A stretch of DNA of 64,000 nucleotides, taken from Lactarius indigo (Eukaryota; Basidiomycota; Agaricomycetes; Russulales; Russulaceae). A model generated the notes under the pieces. It worked only from the letters and a program-made list of their open reading frames with translations, was not told the origin of the DNA and did not search any database. Made by a program: the position numbers and the translations under genes. The stretch covers positions 3,286,001-3,350,000 of the forward strand of contig JAFKAC010000002.1 in the NCBI GenBank assembly GCA_025766275.1. The letters are read 5' to 3'. Positions 1-13,045 of the stretch are shown here, piece after piece (positions within the stretch are counted from its first letter, which is position 1; the number at the start of each line of letters is the position of its first letter).

Positions 1-320
1 TCAACAACCGCAAAAGCCCTGGGTGTTCCCGCCCCTCCGGGTTTTTGTCGAGCACCATCAAGACCAATCTCCTTGACCGGAACTGCATCGGAGCGCCCTT
101 TCCATCCTGTCTGTTCGATATCTGCGTGACTGCTCGCGTCCAACAAAGCAAGATCGAGAGCACCAGAGAGGTCTGGAGGAGGGAAGCGAGCTTTGTACTT
201 CTTCTCTGCCGTTCTGAAGGGCGTCCAATCGGGATCAGTGCCCCCATCGCGATTCTTAGTAGTCTTATAGTGGTGTCTCCTAGCGCGTTTGTACTCCCTG
301 CTGGTTGGGTCGAGCAACAT
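1..320 (-). CDS. AlkB-like 2OG-Fe(II) oxygenase, N-terminal part (runs off left edge)
   Basis: Only the first ~106 codons are inside the window; the gene continues beyond base 1. The minus-strand reading starts MLLDPTSREYKRAR at 320 and is open to the edge. The pattern 'Y-K-x-A-R-R ... TPFRTAEKKYK ... FPPPDLSGALDLALL' resembles the N-terminal region that precedes the AlkB fold in fungal ALKBH1-type proteins, which act as nucleic-acid demethylases or tRNA oxidases. The catalytic HxD...H residues would lie outside the window, so the function is inferred from the N-terminus alone. It is divergently oriented to the LETM1 gene, with 104 bp between the two start codons. I am fairly sure this is a real exon and only moderately sure of the family. 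Confidence 0.5.
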   Translation of the reverse strand, partial: MLLDPTSREYKRARRHHYKTTKNRDGGTDPDWTPFRTAEKKYKARFPPPDLSGALDLALLDASSHADIEQTGWKGRSDAVPVKEIGLDGARQKPGGAGTPRAFAVV

Positions 321-424
321 GACTAAAATTTGAAAGCGGGTGACGTGTGTCTCTGCCGAGTTGGTCATCACATTAGCTCTCTCGGCGGCCTTCCTTCCTT
401 CCGTCCCGCCCCGCCACTGTTCTT

Positions 425-2695
<2,271 letters not shown>

Positions 2696-2882
2696 AATTC
2701 GTAGCCATGCTACATAATCATCGCACCACTCCTTTCTCATATATACAGGCCTCATTCCTTTCCTCACCTCCCGATTTGTGGAGGACTTGTTCTGAGCAAA
2801 GTTGTGCGCAAGAGTGTAGAGCCCTTTTGAGTGAAGTTCGTAAAACGTAACAAGAAACGAAAAATAATTTGTGCATTGATCT

Positions 2883-3680
2883 TCATGTCGCAACCACCCC
2901 CACAACTGCACTCGTCGGTATTTTTTTGGGCTCTGGCTTGCTCTCGCCATCGTCGCCGTCACGACCAGCCCCCCCGAGCGTCTCCGCGGCACCTGTGTCG
3001 TCATCTGCACGCTCGGCCCACCATCTGCCGGTTTGCAGAGCAAGGACACCGGTAAGAGCGACGCTACATATGAGATGGCTTGACGCAAGGCTGAGCGTTG
3101 GGACGCGTAGGTCGGGAGGGAACTTGGCACCCGCGACATGAGGCGGGAGCACGACAAAGTTGGTGAATATGCCTGGAGAGTGCAGGACATGTGAGTAGGC
3201 GGTAAATCGCCTGACTGGATAAATTGAACGCACTGGGGAGTACGGATTGAATATAAACGGCAACGGCGGTACCGTATAAGACTATGTCAGGACAGAGGGG
3301 TCAACGACGGAAGGTGAGCGAAAAGATAGAACAGCGCACAGATACTACCACCGTCGAACATTAAATTACCCGCCTCGCCATCTCGCAGACTCCAAAGAAT
3401 CGTCGCGGCGCCGAGAACAGCGGCAGCGGCCACAACGTAGGCAATGCCTGGCGCACCCTTCGTGAGCACATTATAGTATCGGGCTGCAACCCAGAGGTGG
3501 GCGTCTGTTACAGGTGTCCTCCAGAGCGTAAGTGAATCCGCGATCCAATGGGTAAATAGTAACCCTGTACAGGTGCAACATTCGGGAGGATGAGTGGGTC
3601 AGCATGATCCAGCGTGTGCACCTTGACGCACCAAGGAGTACAGAGGTGACGGAGACTGTGATGGCGGCGCGAACAGCCAT
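2883..3680 (-). CDS. SHR3: Shr3-family ER membrane packaging chaperone
   Basis: Shr3 helps amino-acid permeases fold and leave the ER in COPII vesicles. The gene has four short exons on the minus strand (3680-3632, 3564-3340, 3281-3216, 3172-2883), which is why no single long frame shows it. Joined, they give 209 residues, practically the length of yeast Shr3. Visible are an N-terminal hydrophobic segment (ITVSVTSVLLGLLF), a conserved loop 'DAHLWVAARYYNVL', a second hydrophobic stretch (IAYVVAAAAVLGAATIL), 'FDGGSIFLYGTAVAVYI', and a last membrane segment ending in 'LQTGRWWAE', the family's Q-x-G-x-W-(W/Y)-A-E mark. The C-terminal tail is charged, rich in Gly and Asp, and cytosolic-looking. 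The third intron is only 43 bp. The gene converges on LETM1. Confidence 0.8.
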
Positions 3681-4101
3681 GATCTCGACTACTCTCGAAG
3701 GGTGGATGTTACGGTCTTTGGGGTTGGAGCAGAGCGGTGAAGCTTTCAGGTTGGAACGATGAGCTGCCAGTGCGGCCAACTCATCCGGATATCCGGATAT
3801 GGGTCATCGGCGGCTGCCGAACGAGGAGGCACACCCGCGTCTCAGTCCACCCCTACACTTCTTCTGTGTTGAGGGCGTTCCGAGGATATCCTTGTATTGA
3901 TGGGTTGTCCAAGGGACGGATAGGAGAAAATGAAGTCCATACTGTATGCGTCCATCCCAGACTGATTGTGTATCTAATGCCAATGGCGGGAATGTTGTGA
4001 ATTGCGAAGCACGCGGCACGGACCGAATGAAGCATTCAGGGACGGTCAGCTCTCTCGTCCAAGCCTCGGCAGACACACATTGATACCAAACAGGAGTTGC
4101 A

Positions 4102-5059
4102 ATGGCAACTCACTGCCAAGATACAATTGTCCTCTTCGGGGATTCACTGACGCAGATGGGCTGGAACCCTGAATTTGGAGGTATCGGGGCTCGTGTTGCT
4201 GGTGTGTCCAGTTTGTTTGTGGTCTCGCTCGTTATCGATTTATCTCTTGCCCGTATACTGTACTGTCATAGATCTGTATGCCCGTAAGCTTGACGTCCTA
4301 AACCGTGGCTACTCTGGATACAATACGGATTGGGCTCTGCCTCTTTTGAAGCAGGTGTGCTGAGACGTTTATCTTCTCCTAAAGAAACACCTCGCAGAGC
4401 AGCACCCATCAGATCATCGTGAAACGGGAATTTCAGCCGCATGCTGCGCGAATGAGACTCCTTACGATCTGGTTCGGAGCGAACGACGCGTGTCTACCAG
4501 AATTCCAGCAACATGTCCCCATTTCACGCTTTTCAGAGAACTTGGCAACAATGATACGCGCTATTCGAGAACCAGAATCACTGTGGTATTCCCCAGAAAC
4601 GAGGGTTCTCTTGATCACCCCACCACCTATCCATATTCCCAGTATGCGGGCGGATTTACAACCCACAAGGACATTCGACACCACGGAGAGCTATGCCGAG
4701 GAAGTGAGAAAAGTAGGTATAAAGGGAGGGTGTCCCGGTAGTCGATGCATGGAATAGAATATGGGAAGCAGCGAGAAAGGACAGGGAAGCGGTGGAAGCA
4801 TTTTTTACAGATGGTTTGCACTTGAACGGAGCTGGATACAAGGTAAGTGCATATAACAAAGAAGCGAGTGCCAAACGCTGACATCGTGGCAAAGGTCGTT
4901 TTTTCTGCATTGGTGGAGACACTAACTCAAAACTACCCCGAGCTGGGCCCTGAGAATCTTCGGAGTGTCTTCCCACCGTGGGATTACTTCCATAGCCACA
5001 CCGTAGAGGAGTTCGAGTCCGAGAACTGGCTGGACAAGAAAAGTCGAGCAGAGGAATAA
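4102..5059 (+). CDS. IAH1: Isoamyl acetate-hydrolysing esterase, GDSL/SGNH family (IAH1-like)
   Basis: This is a GDSL hydrolase that cleaves acetate esters. Block I is IVLFGDSLTQMGW just after the start (catalytic Ser in GDS). Block II is the Gly in 'NRGYSGYNTDWAL', and block III is 'IWFGANDACLP' (oxyanion Asn). Block V is 'FFTDGLHLNGAGY' (catalytic Asp and His). Five to six exons are implied, with introns near 4200-4271, 4353-4398 and 4843-4893. The C-terminal exon ends FESENWLDKKSRAEE at 5059. The frame breaks around 4726-4728: the family motif 'GVPVVDAWNRIWEAA' can only be read if one base of the GGG run is extra, and no intron of plausible size resolves it. I read this as an indel in the sequence. 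The start is the first ATG directly before block I. Confidence 0.85.
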
Positions 5060-6026
5060 TTTGACGCACTTTGTCGTATTCACATTCACTAGGCACGGCG
5101 TACCCACATCGCAGCAAAAGTTAATTCTGCATATATGCAGAATCTCATTATCAACAGTAATGTCCTGGATTTGCAAAATGGGCGAGTTTCTAGGTCTAAC
5201 CTAGGCGTCACTTTAAATCCAGACGCCCACTTACGTCGATGTGGCATGGCCATGGTGCACTAGTGACGGCGAGGTAGACAAAATTCCACCCAATCGAACT
5301 CACATCGTCAAGTGCCGCAAGTTTGGCAGGAGACGACTCAGAGAAAAAGATAGCCCTACGATACGAGGCCCCTTGTGGGAAAGGGTTAGTGAACCACCAC
5401 GAAGAGCCCGGTTTACGCTGTCAAGAATCAGGAGTAGTAGCACCTTGCCATGGGACGGGAAGTCAGTAGTTCTCGTGTGCAGGTAGAAGATATACAGGGA
5501 GTTATGGCCCCCTTTCGTGTAGTTAGGTCACTTGAACAGTCAGAGTCTCGCCTCCACTAATGTAGGTCCGAATCCAAATTTTGCATCCACCATAATGGAT
5601 ATTGATGTTCAAGCCGATGCTTGTCGACAACTATGACAACGCCATGATACAGAAGGCGTTCTCGCGAAAACGGGAGCAGTTCGATCAATTGGACGACCCT
5701 TGCATATAGCTCGGCCATTGTGAGATTTCAGAGTCCTTGGACCCATCAATGGGTGGTCTTCCTTTCCTAGGCCTTTCTCGTGCCCGGGCCGCCTGTTGCC
5801 ATGATAATGACTTCCCAACCACTTCCTCCCAACCACTTCCCAACCCCCGTCTCTAACCAGATCTTATATTTTCCACGTTCATAGACGACCCCTGGCGTTA
5901 CTCTTACAGTATGGAGTTCTCGATTTGACAGTAAGTTAGTCACCCCAGCGCTTCAATTTCAAGTCCTTGATGGCGTCTGTGTTGGGGTACAGTAAAAGGT
6001 CTCAAAAAGAATGGTCAAGAGCACAA
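5060..6026 (+). other. Intergenic stretch, no gene recognised
   Basis: No frame here has protein-like composition or a recognisable motif. The only local structure I see is a short near-perfect tandem duplication of 'CCCAACCACTTCC' around 5814-5846. Confidence 0.5.
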
Positions 6027-6359
6027 CTAATGTGAAAGAACTATCTCGTCAGACACCCGCCTCTCCTCCCCTTTCTTCAAGCACATAGTAGCGACATTGA
6101 CAGTCGATGGTGTCGATGAACCCTCCTCCGTCCTTGTATACTTCAACGGACTCTCTTCTGTGTGGTCGTCGTCGCCGGTTGCATCGCGGGAACGTTTAGC
6201 ACTACCTGGAGGGGTGGCCCCAAACATAACCAGCCCATCTTTTGAGACACACTCATAATTTCCATTTTGGGACAGTATGGTCTCTGTCGATGCACTAGAT
6301 GTCGTGGCTGCCGCTCCAAGCTCTTCGGAGCTGAGACGGAGCTTAATAGTCTGCGACAT
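6027..6359 (-). CDS. Uncertain small hypothetical protein
   Basis: A minus-strand frame of 110 codons starts MSQTIKLRLSSEEL and ends EERRVSDEIVLSH. It is hydrophilic, Ser/Thr/Glu-rich and has no Cys/His clusters, membrane segments or signal peptide. One lysine/arginine-containing stretch (SAKRSRDATGDDD) could be a nuclear signal. I do not recognise it. The bases before the ATG also contain a possible splice acceptor (TATGTCGCAG), so the ATG could instead lie inside an intron and the real start lie upstream. Composition is better than in the neighbouring shadow frames, but the call is weak. Confidence 0.3.
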   Translation of the reverse strand: MSQTIKLRLSSEELGAAATTSSASTETILSQNGNYECVSKDGLVMFGATPPGSAKRSRDATGDDDHTEESPLKYTRTEEGSSTPSTVNVATMCLKKGEERRVSDEIVLSH

Positions 6360-6386
6360 ACAAGGTAAGTTCCTTGAATTTTTCAA

Positions 6387-7196
6387 TCTTCAGTGTCACC
6401 CACGACCCTGCTTATAGTGGGAGGAATATACACGAGTACGACCACCGGTGACTCTTGCGGGACCGTGCCCATATTCACATTTAGTTCGAGATGGGAATTG
6501 GAAGTGGGGGCCATGTGTGGGCAAAGGAATTTAGGGAAGGGTACAAATACTTGGACATTGACCGCTGATCACCGTTGACAGATGGCGGATCAGCCAGTGC
6601 GATGCCCGTGGGACGACATGAGAACCAACTAGAAGATAATGATGGTGCGTTCTATTCGTCTTGTATCTTGTAATTACTGTATTACCTCACAGAATGGTTC
6701 ACACCTGTGTACACTGTGGCAAATCGTTTCACTCGAATATTTGTTAAGCGTGCTGAGCTTCCTCTACGATGCCGCAAGAAAATACCAAGAATGGCGTCGC
6801 TAGTAGCGATAGCAACCACCCGCCGCTAAGAAGGCAACATTAGACGCAGTCAGGAACGTGCCCGTATCGTTCGGTTCTGGGAGCACCCATGCAATATCAA
6901 CCAGGCAACATTCTACTACAGTGGAACCTCTCATAACCCATACCCAGTTTTGGGATTTTGTAACCGGCAAATTATACTCTCTGATCCTCAATAATCTATA
7001 CATTTTAGACTACAGATCGGGGCCTATCCTCACGTACTGGTGTGGGTTGTGGAAGCCCAGTGGTTATAAAGTTATATGGCTCCTAATGGGTATGGGTAAT
7101 GAGAGGTTCGACTGTATCCCCGTGTCAGACTCGGCACAGAAATCAAGCTTCAGTTGAGATACACGTATTTCCTTTTCGAATCTATGACAACAATTT
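6387..7196 (+). other. Intergenic stretch, no gene recognised
   Basis: The stretch is AT-richer than its neighbours, with only short frames without motifs on either strand. Nothing supportable was found. Confidence 0.45.
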
Positions 7197-8095
7197 CTAA
7201 AGACGACCGTAATCTCGAAAGTACTCGATAGCAGGAGCTAGATCTTCTTCCTTAACATCACAATACCTATCGTGTGCTTCTTCGCGAAAGAGCATTATGT
7301 CTCCCACCCACTTCTGGTGCGCCTCCTCGGCTCCACCAACAAGCTTCTCGACACAACGATTAGGGTGTTGATTGTCTAAGAGCCCAAACTCGTGGAAGAA
7401 TATAGAGAGCGCGTGATCGAGTGGAGGCGCAGTCGGTGCGGGCGTCGCGCGACGCACCCCCACATAACCTAGCGCAGGCCATTGTACGTACTCTTTGAAA
7501 TTTGGGTTGTGCCACATGTAGCCTCCTTCCTCTGGCTCGCGTAACGTACAGGTCACTTGAACAACTCTCGGCGAGTCTGCGTTGATGCTAAATAAATACG
7601 CCGCGACGGTGACCGTGTCACCGGGCCGAAGGCCTCGCGCGTGTTCTGCGGCATCCGGGAGAGTGCGAGTCCTCGAGGGAGAACGGCTGCGCGCCGGGTT
7701 GGGTAAACAATGTGGCTTGTGCGTTCGCCAATCCTTTTGGATTTCGGTGATTCTAGGTTAGATGTATAGAGTCACAATGTTCGTAGCGACGACTTGCCCA
7801 TGTAATGTGATCACCTGAACAATAATACACCGACTTGCAACGAGGGCACCGCTTGGTGCCCTGGCACTCCACAGACGCGGCAGGGACGGTGTTTGGGTGG
7901 TGTACTTGGTGCGGGTTTTGGATGGGATTTGTTCTGGGACTGGAATGGATCTATTGCGGTTGACTTTCGGCCCGTGTCGAGGCCGTGATTGTCTGGAAAA
8001 GGATGGGGATCTTCGCCTTTCTCTGCTTTTCTTCCCAGGGCTCGGAAAATGAGGAAAAAAGAAATGACAACGACAGCAATGGGAAGTAAAGACAT
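7197..8095 (-). CDS. Membrane-anchored MYND zinc-finger protein
   Basis: From 8095 the protein starts MSLLPIAVVVISFFLIFRAL, an N-terminal membrane anchor. A Pro/Lys-rich linker follows, then a MYND finger (C-R-V-C ... G-T-K-R-C-P-R-C-K-S-V-Y-Y-C-S-G-D-H ... D-W-R-T-H-K-P-H-C). MYND fingers mediate protein-protein contacts. The fourth zinc pair has His where Cys is usual, as in some fungal 'EHQ' variants. To reach 'DWRTHKPHC' the transcript must use a GC-AG intron with the donor GCAAGT near 7801; no GT donor keeps the frame. The frame also shifts by one base at the GGG near 7859-7861, inside the finger. The C-terminal ~150 residues (ending AIEYFRDYGRL) are unknown to me. It is either a real gene with one sequence error or an early pseudogene. 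Confidence 0.65.
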
Positions 8096-8258
8096 GGTGA
8101 TTATCCCGACACCCTCGAAGATCCTGGAGACTATAAGCCAGCGATGGCGTTCATCGACACGCATTGACCATGAGGCACTCCAGGGCACAGGGAAATTTCT
8201 CCGTTAGACTCAAAAAAACCGATCAAACCGTTCCCGAAACATGCAGCTGGCTCTACAT

Positions 8259-9637
8259 TCAGATGATGATAATCCATACAGATTGTACAACGGAATGCCC
8301 CGTTCGTGCCGAGTGGGGAGATCCAGTTAATTCCGTAACTTTAATCAACAGCTTGCCAGTCGTTTTACCCGATGTTATATCGATATGTGCCTGGCGGACT
8401 CCCTCGGCTGTGAAAGGGTACTCAGTATGAACGTCGATTTTCAAAGCCCCACTAGACACTAATCCCCAGAGTTCCGCACTGTAATTGTTCCGCTCCTCGA
8501 GGGTCACCAGGTAGTTGTTGACCCTGATCCACGCGGAAGTGTGAGTCCACAAGTAACACCCGGACAACGTAAGGGACCCACGTGGGACGAAGGAGCTTGA
8601 CGTTCTTCTCAACAAGTTTGAATAGATTTACAGGTTCAACCGGACCAGACGCGTTGCCAAAGGTCACAATGGTTCCTTTACGTTTAATCATCTTGAAGTC
8701 GTCGTCGAACCTGCAGCACATAAAATCGATACCGAAGAGTTGGCGCAGATTACACACGTTGCCTGTCCTACGCCGTCGTAGATGACATTTGCGCCTTGTC
8801 CACCTGTGAGCCCAAGCACGCGCTCGACGGTGTTCTCTTTCTTGTAGAGGATAACGTGGTCTGCACCACGTGCCATTGCCAGCGTCGCTTTCTCTGGAGT
8901 AGAGGTCGTGCCGATAACCGTGGCACCCCGTGCCTTTGCCAATTGAGCGAGTAGCAGCCCGACACCGCCAGCGACGGTGTGAACGAGAACGGTATCACTC
9001 TTTTGTACGTTGTAAGACTCGGTCACTTGTGCTAGGGCCGTTAGGCCTTGAAGGAGCACCGCTGCGGCAATACGATTGGGAATGCTGTCCGGGACTGCAT
9101 AAATTGTGGTATTCCAGTCAACAGCAACGTATTCTTTGAGCGAGCCTGGGAGGGCCTTGCAGTAAGAATTGGTAGATCAGTTGGTGGATGTGCATGCATC
9201 GAGTGAGATAACCTACGAGAGCAACGCGGCCACCCTTCTTAAAACCTCGGCTTTTAAAATCCGAACTTTCGAGGACAAATTGATCGGAGGGTAGCTCCAG
9301 GACTACACCAGATACTTCCCTGGCAATGGGGAAGGGGAGCTGCGGCACTGGATACAGGCCAGACCTCAGTTGGAAATGAGCAACTGCGCAAGAGAAGGGA
9401 TACACTATAGATCACTAAGTACCTGTTATAAGTATCGATGAAGTTGACACCCGCCCATTCGACCTGAGGGAGAATACAGAGCCTGAGAGCCAGTGATGAT
9501 AACGGCGATGAACACAGTACCTTTATGAGGAGATCAGTCGGCTTTACTTCCGGAAAGGGTACCTCGAGATTCTGAATAACCTCGACACCGCCAGTCTCAT
9601 GGATACCGACGGCCTTGATCTTCGCAGGATAAGACAT
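8259..9637 (-). CDS. NADPH:quinone oxidoreductase, zeta-crystallin type (MDR superfamily)
   Basis: It probably reduces quinones by one electron using NADPH, as yeast Zta1 and mammalian CRYZ do. From the start at 9637 the protein reads MSYPAKIKAVGIHETGG, with the GroES-like domain motifs 'VEWAGVNFIDTYNR' and 'PFPIAREVSGVV'. The Rossmann part carries 'VLVHTVAGGVGLLLAQLAKARG' broken by typical spacing (the AGGVG motif binds the dinucleotide) and 'GADHVILYKKEN'. 'GQGANVIYDGVGQAT' follows, then 'KRKGTIVTFGNASGPVEP', and the end reads 'GKTTGKLLIKV'. At least five introns are implied; the one at the RPT/VNNYL junction joins cleanly. There is no zinc-binding Cys, as expected for this branch. About 23 residues extend past the usual LLIKV terminus. 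It is divergent to the RsfS-domain gene, with ~345 bp between starts. Confidence 0.88.
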
Positions 9638-9981
9638 TATAGATAGTACTTCGCTCGAGAGAATCGTGAAATGACTCGGAATCCCTCCTCCGAGGGTCCG
9701 GGATCTGATAGATCCGATGGCACATCTTTCTAAAAATAAATCAATTTGCCTATGACTGACTACCATCGTCGTGAGCGGAATATTTAAAGAAAATTCAATG
9801 CCTTTATACGTGAATACGACAAAGGCGTAATCCCCATGCTACAACTAGGCACATTTCGAAGTTTTGAAGAGCTTGGATTGAAAGGACTAATGGCCCGGGA
9901 ATGGCGCACTGGCACTCGTATACGAGAGCGTGAGACGTGAGTAAGTCCGGCCGGGCCGCTCGTAACTTAGAAGTCGCCAAC

Positions 9982-10681
9982 ATGTGGCGGCGTGCAGTCG
10001 CAAGGTGCTCATCACGTACATTCTCCACACTCGACTCCTCTCTACCATCACCCCGCCGCGTGCCGTGGTTCGTTGATGCACAGGAAACATCACATATTCA
10101 GAGAGCTCCCTCACAAACTACAACATCACCTCCAATCCCACCCGGTGCGCCTCCCGCGTTGCAAAACTTATACACCCAACTGCGCCAATCGCCGTACCTT
10201 GAACCCTCTGCATTACTCGTGCGCGATCCGATAATCCGGCATCCTGGCCCCCCGCTTCCAGTGACCATCCCAAAAGGTCGCCGCAAACGTGGCCGTACTT
10301 ATGCGGGTGAAGGTTTCCTCGAACCTGGTGGCATCTGGAGTTGGATTTTGTTGGCGCAGGTTCAAACTCACCTCTGATCAATAAAGCCATATTTAAAAAA
10401 TTGCCTTTTACAGGTGAAAGAAGGGACTGAGAAGCGTGGCGCGATTGCGGCCACTGTACGGCTTGTACGAAAGACGGTGGGTCACACAATGAATTTGCCG
10501 ACAGCGGTCCGTGTTCAAGTTGCCGCAGCTGTCGTCCATGGAGCCTCCCCTTCAGCTCCCGAAGAAGACTCGCACAGATAGCTATGATGGCTGGGCTATG
10601 GTAGATGCTGGCGAGTTTGCTGTGCACGTCTTGAGTACAAAGGCACGGGAACGATACTTCACTGAAGGTTCACGGTGGTAG
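9982..10681 (+). CDS. Mitochondrial ribosomal silencing factor (RsfS/Iojap) domain protein
   Basis: RsfS-fold proteins bind uL14 of the large ribosomal subunit; mitochondrial members (MALSU1, the N-terminal part of Atp25) act in mitoribosome assembly. The N-terminus MWRRAVARCSSRTFSTLD is a good presequence, so I take the ATG at 9982 rather than the in-frame one upstream. Three exons join in phase 0: the first ends at WSWILLAQ, the second begins VKEGTEKRGAIAATVRLVRKT, and the third carries 'YDGWAMVDAGEFAVHVLS', the family's diagnostic W-x-(M)-x-D-x-G-(E/D) segment. It ends ...YFTEGSRW at 10681. The linker between presequence and domain is Pro-rich. The domain match is clear; the exact cellular role is inferred. 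Confidence 0.82.
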
Positions 10682-13045
10682 ACCTATTTATCTGGTATGC
10701 CATCTACATGACACGGGGACTACGGTGATGGAAATTTCGGACGTACACAGAGGGCAATCAAACCATCTTTTGTACGGTGAAAATCTGAGGGCGGGAGACG
10801 TCCAGGTTTTTTCTCCTATCTCGAAACATGATGCCAACCTTTTTTTTGCACGAAGAAAGTAATTTACCGTTTCTTCCTGTATTCACCGAAGAGTAGCATT
10901 GATCAATGTTACGAATCTCAGCATTGCTCACCGGACATCATAAAACGATTTGTATGTCTTTTGTATCAGCACTTACGGTAACTCAAAATGGCTCTACACT
11001 GAAATAGTATCGCCGGAGTTGGCCGCATCAGCCTCGATGGGTGATACACGGATATTCAACGACTTTGCAAACGGTGATCGTACGAGTTACTCATACCCCC
11101 AGAGTGGTCGAGGTGATGAGCATCAGTCGAGTGACGAGTGCATCGTTGTCACCGCACGACGCTGCCTCCAGGAGATCATGCGTTGAACCGTTCACCACGT
11201 CAACTGAGATCCCATCGTTGTACTACTTTCTCTCGTTACTTTCTTTTTTCATGTGAGAAGAAAAAGGCACCAAACACAAGACAAATATATGGATACAAGA
11301 GGCCATCTGAGAGCACATCTGTAAAATTGGGGCCTGTCAAAGGCTGTTAGGGACTAATCTGGACCGGTCTTGACAGGCTCCAGTTTTGCAGATGCATGGC
11401 TAGAAAAAATATTCGACGAAATCAGCGTAACGGTCGATGCACAAACACAATGGAAGAGGCCAAGGCATAGGGATGGCTCGTGGCTACCATGCGGTTGATC
11501 GGCTAGTCGACTCATGGATACGCTTTCGAATGGGGAAGATGGTGCTAGAGTCGGTCATCTATAGGCTCGTCCACCCAGGGGCGAATGGAAGCGAGATTGG
11601 GGAACCGTTTTTTTTTGATCGGATAATGTACTGCAAGTGGAAAGTGTCCATAGGTGGGTGAGAAATAGGCACATGCTTCTCTCGCCACAAATGCGAATGG
11701 TTACTCGGAAAAATCTCATTGGAAGGAAGGGGTGCGAACTGAGTGAGTGTGGATAGGGGTCGGACAGTCCGAGCGGAATTTGGACGAACTCCGATGGAAG
11801 GAAATCGGTCGGGGCGGCAAACGAGACATGGTGGGTTCGTACCCTGTGAGCCAGTCTATTTTTGAGTCGTCACCTTTTCATAGATACGATAAATGACGTC
11901 CTCTATATTTTTATTTAATGACCAGTATTGTATTCCGCAACGCGTAGCCATGACAAAAGCACAGCCCCAGTATGCACGGGATCTATAAACGTAAGAAAGG
12001 GTAAACGGTAACCTAGACAGACGCACGGACGAGAGGATTCGGCTTGGCAGCGGCTGGTAAATTGGCACACATCAACATAGCCTCAACTCGGGAACTAGCC
12101 TTGGACATTAGGGGTGATTGAAGTGTCGCCAGCCAACACTCCATGAAATGTGCCCAGGAGTTCGCGCAAACAGTAATCGTGACTGACCAGCCAGAAGACG
12201 TCCCGCCTTATCTCTGTGTACTGGAGGCAGTTATAATGGCCGACCATTACTCCGAGGAATGCGGATGCTAGGTGGGAACGCGATCCGCAGGCATGAGGAA
12301 TATAGGCCAAGTTGATCATGTGCGTGCTGCGCACTAAAAGAGCACCAGTGCTTGAGACAGGGTATCTTGAGGGTATCCACTCTGTGCGCTCGAGTTCAAC
12401 GTTCGACCGCTATCACACTATCCCAGGCTCTAGTCATGTAGTCACGACATCATTATGTACCATGGTACGGAAGATAAGCGATAGTAGTGAGGAGTCGTTG
12501 ATCCTCTTGGTGGACTACTAGCTGGACTGCCGGGCCTGAATCTGAACAGGAAGTCTGTTATGTTTTGTCACATATTATGCGTCACGTAAAGGATACCCAA
12601 ATGGAGCAACGAGGGCGCTGGCCAACTGACTTGTACTTGGTATTGGCCCACGTTTGGAGGGTTTCTTCCCCTTTTCTGTCGTCAAATAATCCCTTCGCAT
12701 CTCAATTCCCGCCATGATACCGCCCGCGGAGTGCGTCTTGCCCCGATCCTACAAGCGATTGCCAGCAACGGGCAATAGAGCCTGTCCCGAGGTTCAGGAC
12801 GACGGTTTCGCATGCGCAGATGCATCTCGGACGTGGCTTTGTAGTCCTGATAGGCCTGATCAGCCGTCTACTTCAGAAGCCTTCTTTACGCACACCTCCG
12901 AATCAACCAATAATTTCTCGCTCGGGCTGCTTGCGGCGCATAAAAGATACTACGGCTCAAATTGCGTACCCCGTTACACTCTTCTACGGAAACGACGGCC
13001 ATATCAATATCTCCTCACTTTACCGTATACCCAGTCCTTTTGGCC
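10682..13045 (+). other. Long gene-empty stretch (about 2.3 kb)
   Basis: This is the longest stretch without a recognisable gene in the left half. Frames on both strands are short and of random composition, and I see no terminal repeats, transposase motifs or tRNA. The last ~300 bp precede the orphan gene at 13046 and presumably hold its promoter and perhaps a 5' exon. Confidence 0.5.

Noticed and set aside
4711..4755. 45-bp intron after EEVRK in IAH1 to avoid a frameshift
   Set aside because: It removes the conserved GVPVVDAWNR segment and continues in the wrong frame.
5814..5846. Short tandem repeat CCCAACCACTTCC
   Set aside because: Only two full units; not worth calling as a separate element.
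7801..7880. GT-AG intron from CAGGTGATC to the AG at CCTAG in the MYND gene
   Set aside because: It leads into the wrong frame, losing DWRTHKPHC; the GC-AG alternative restores exact MYND spacing.
10682..12713. Several 70-79-codon frames in the long gap
   Set aside because: Random composition, no ATG context, no splice continuity and no motif.
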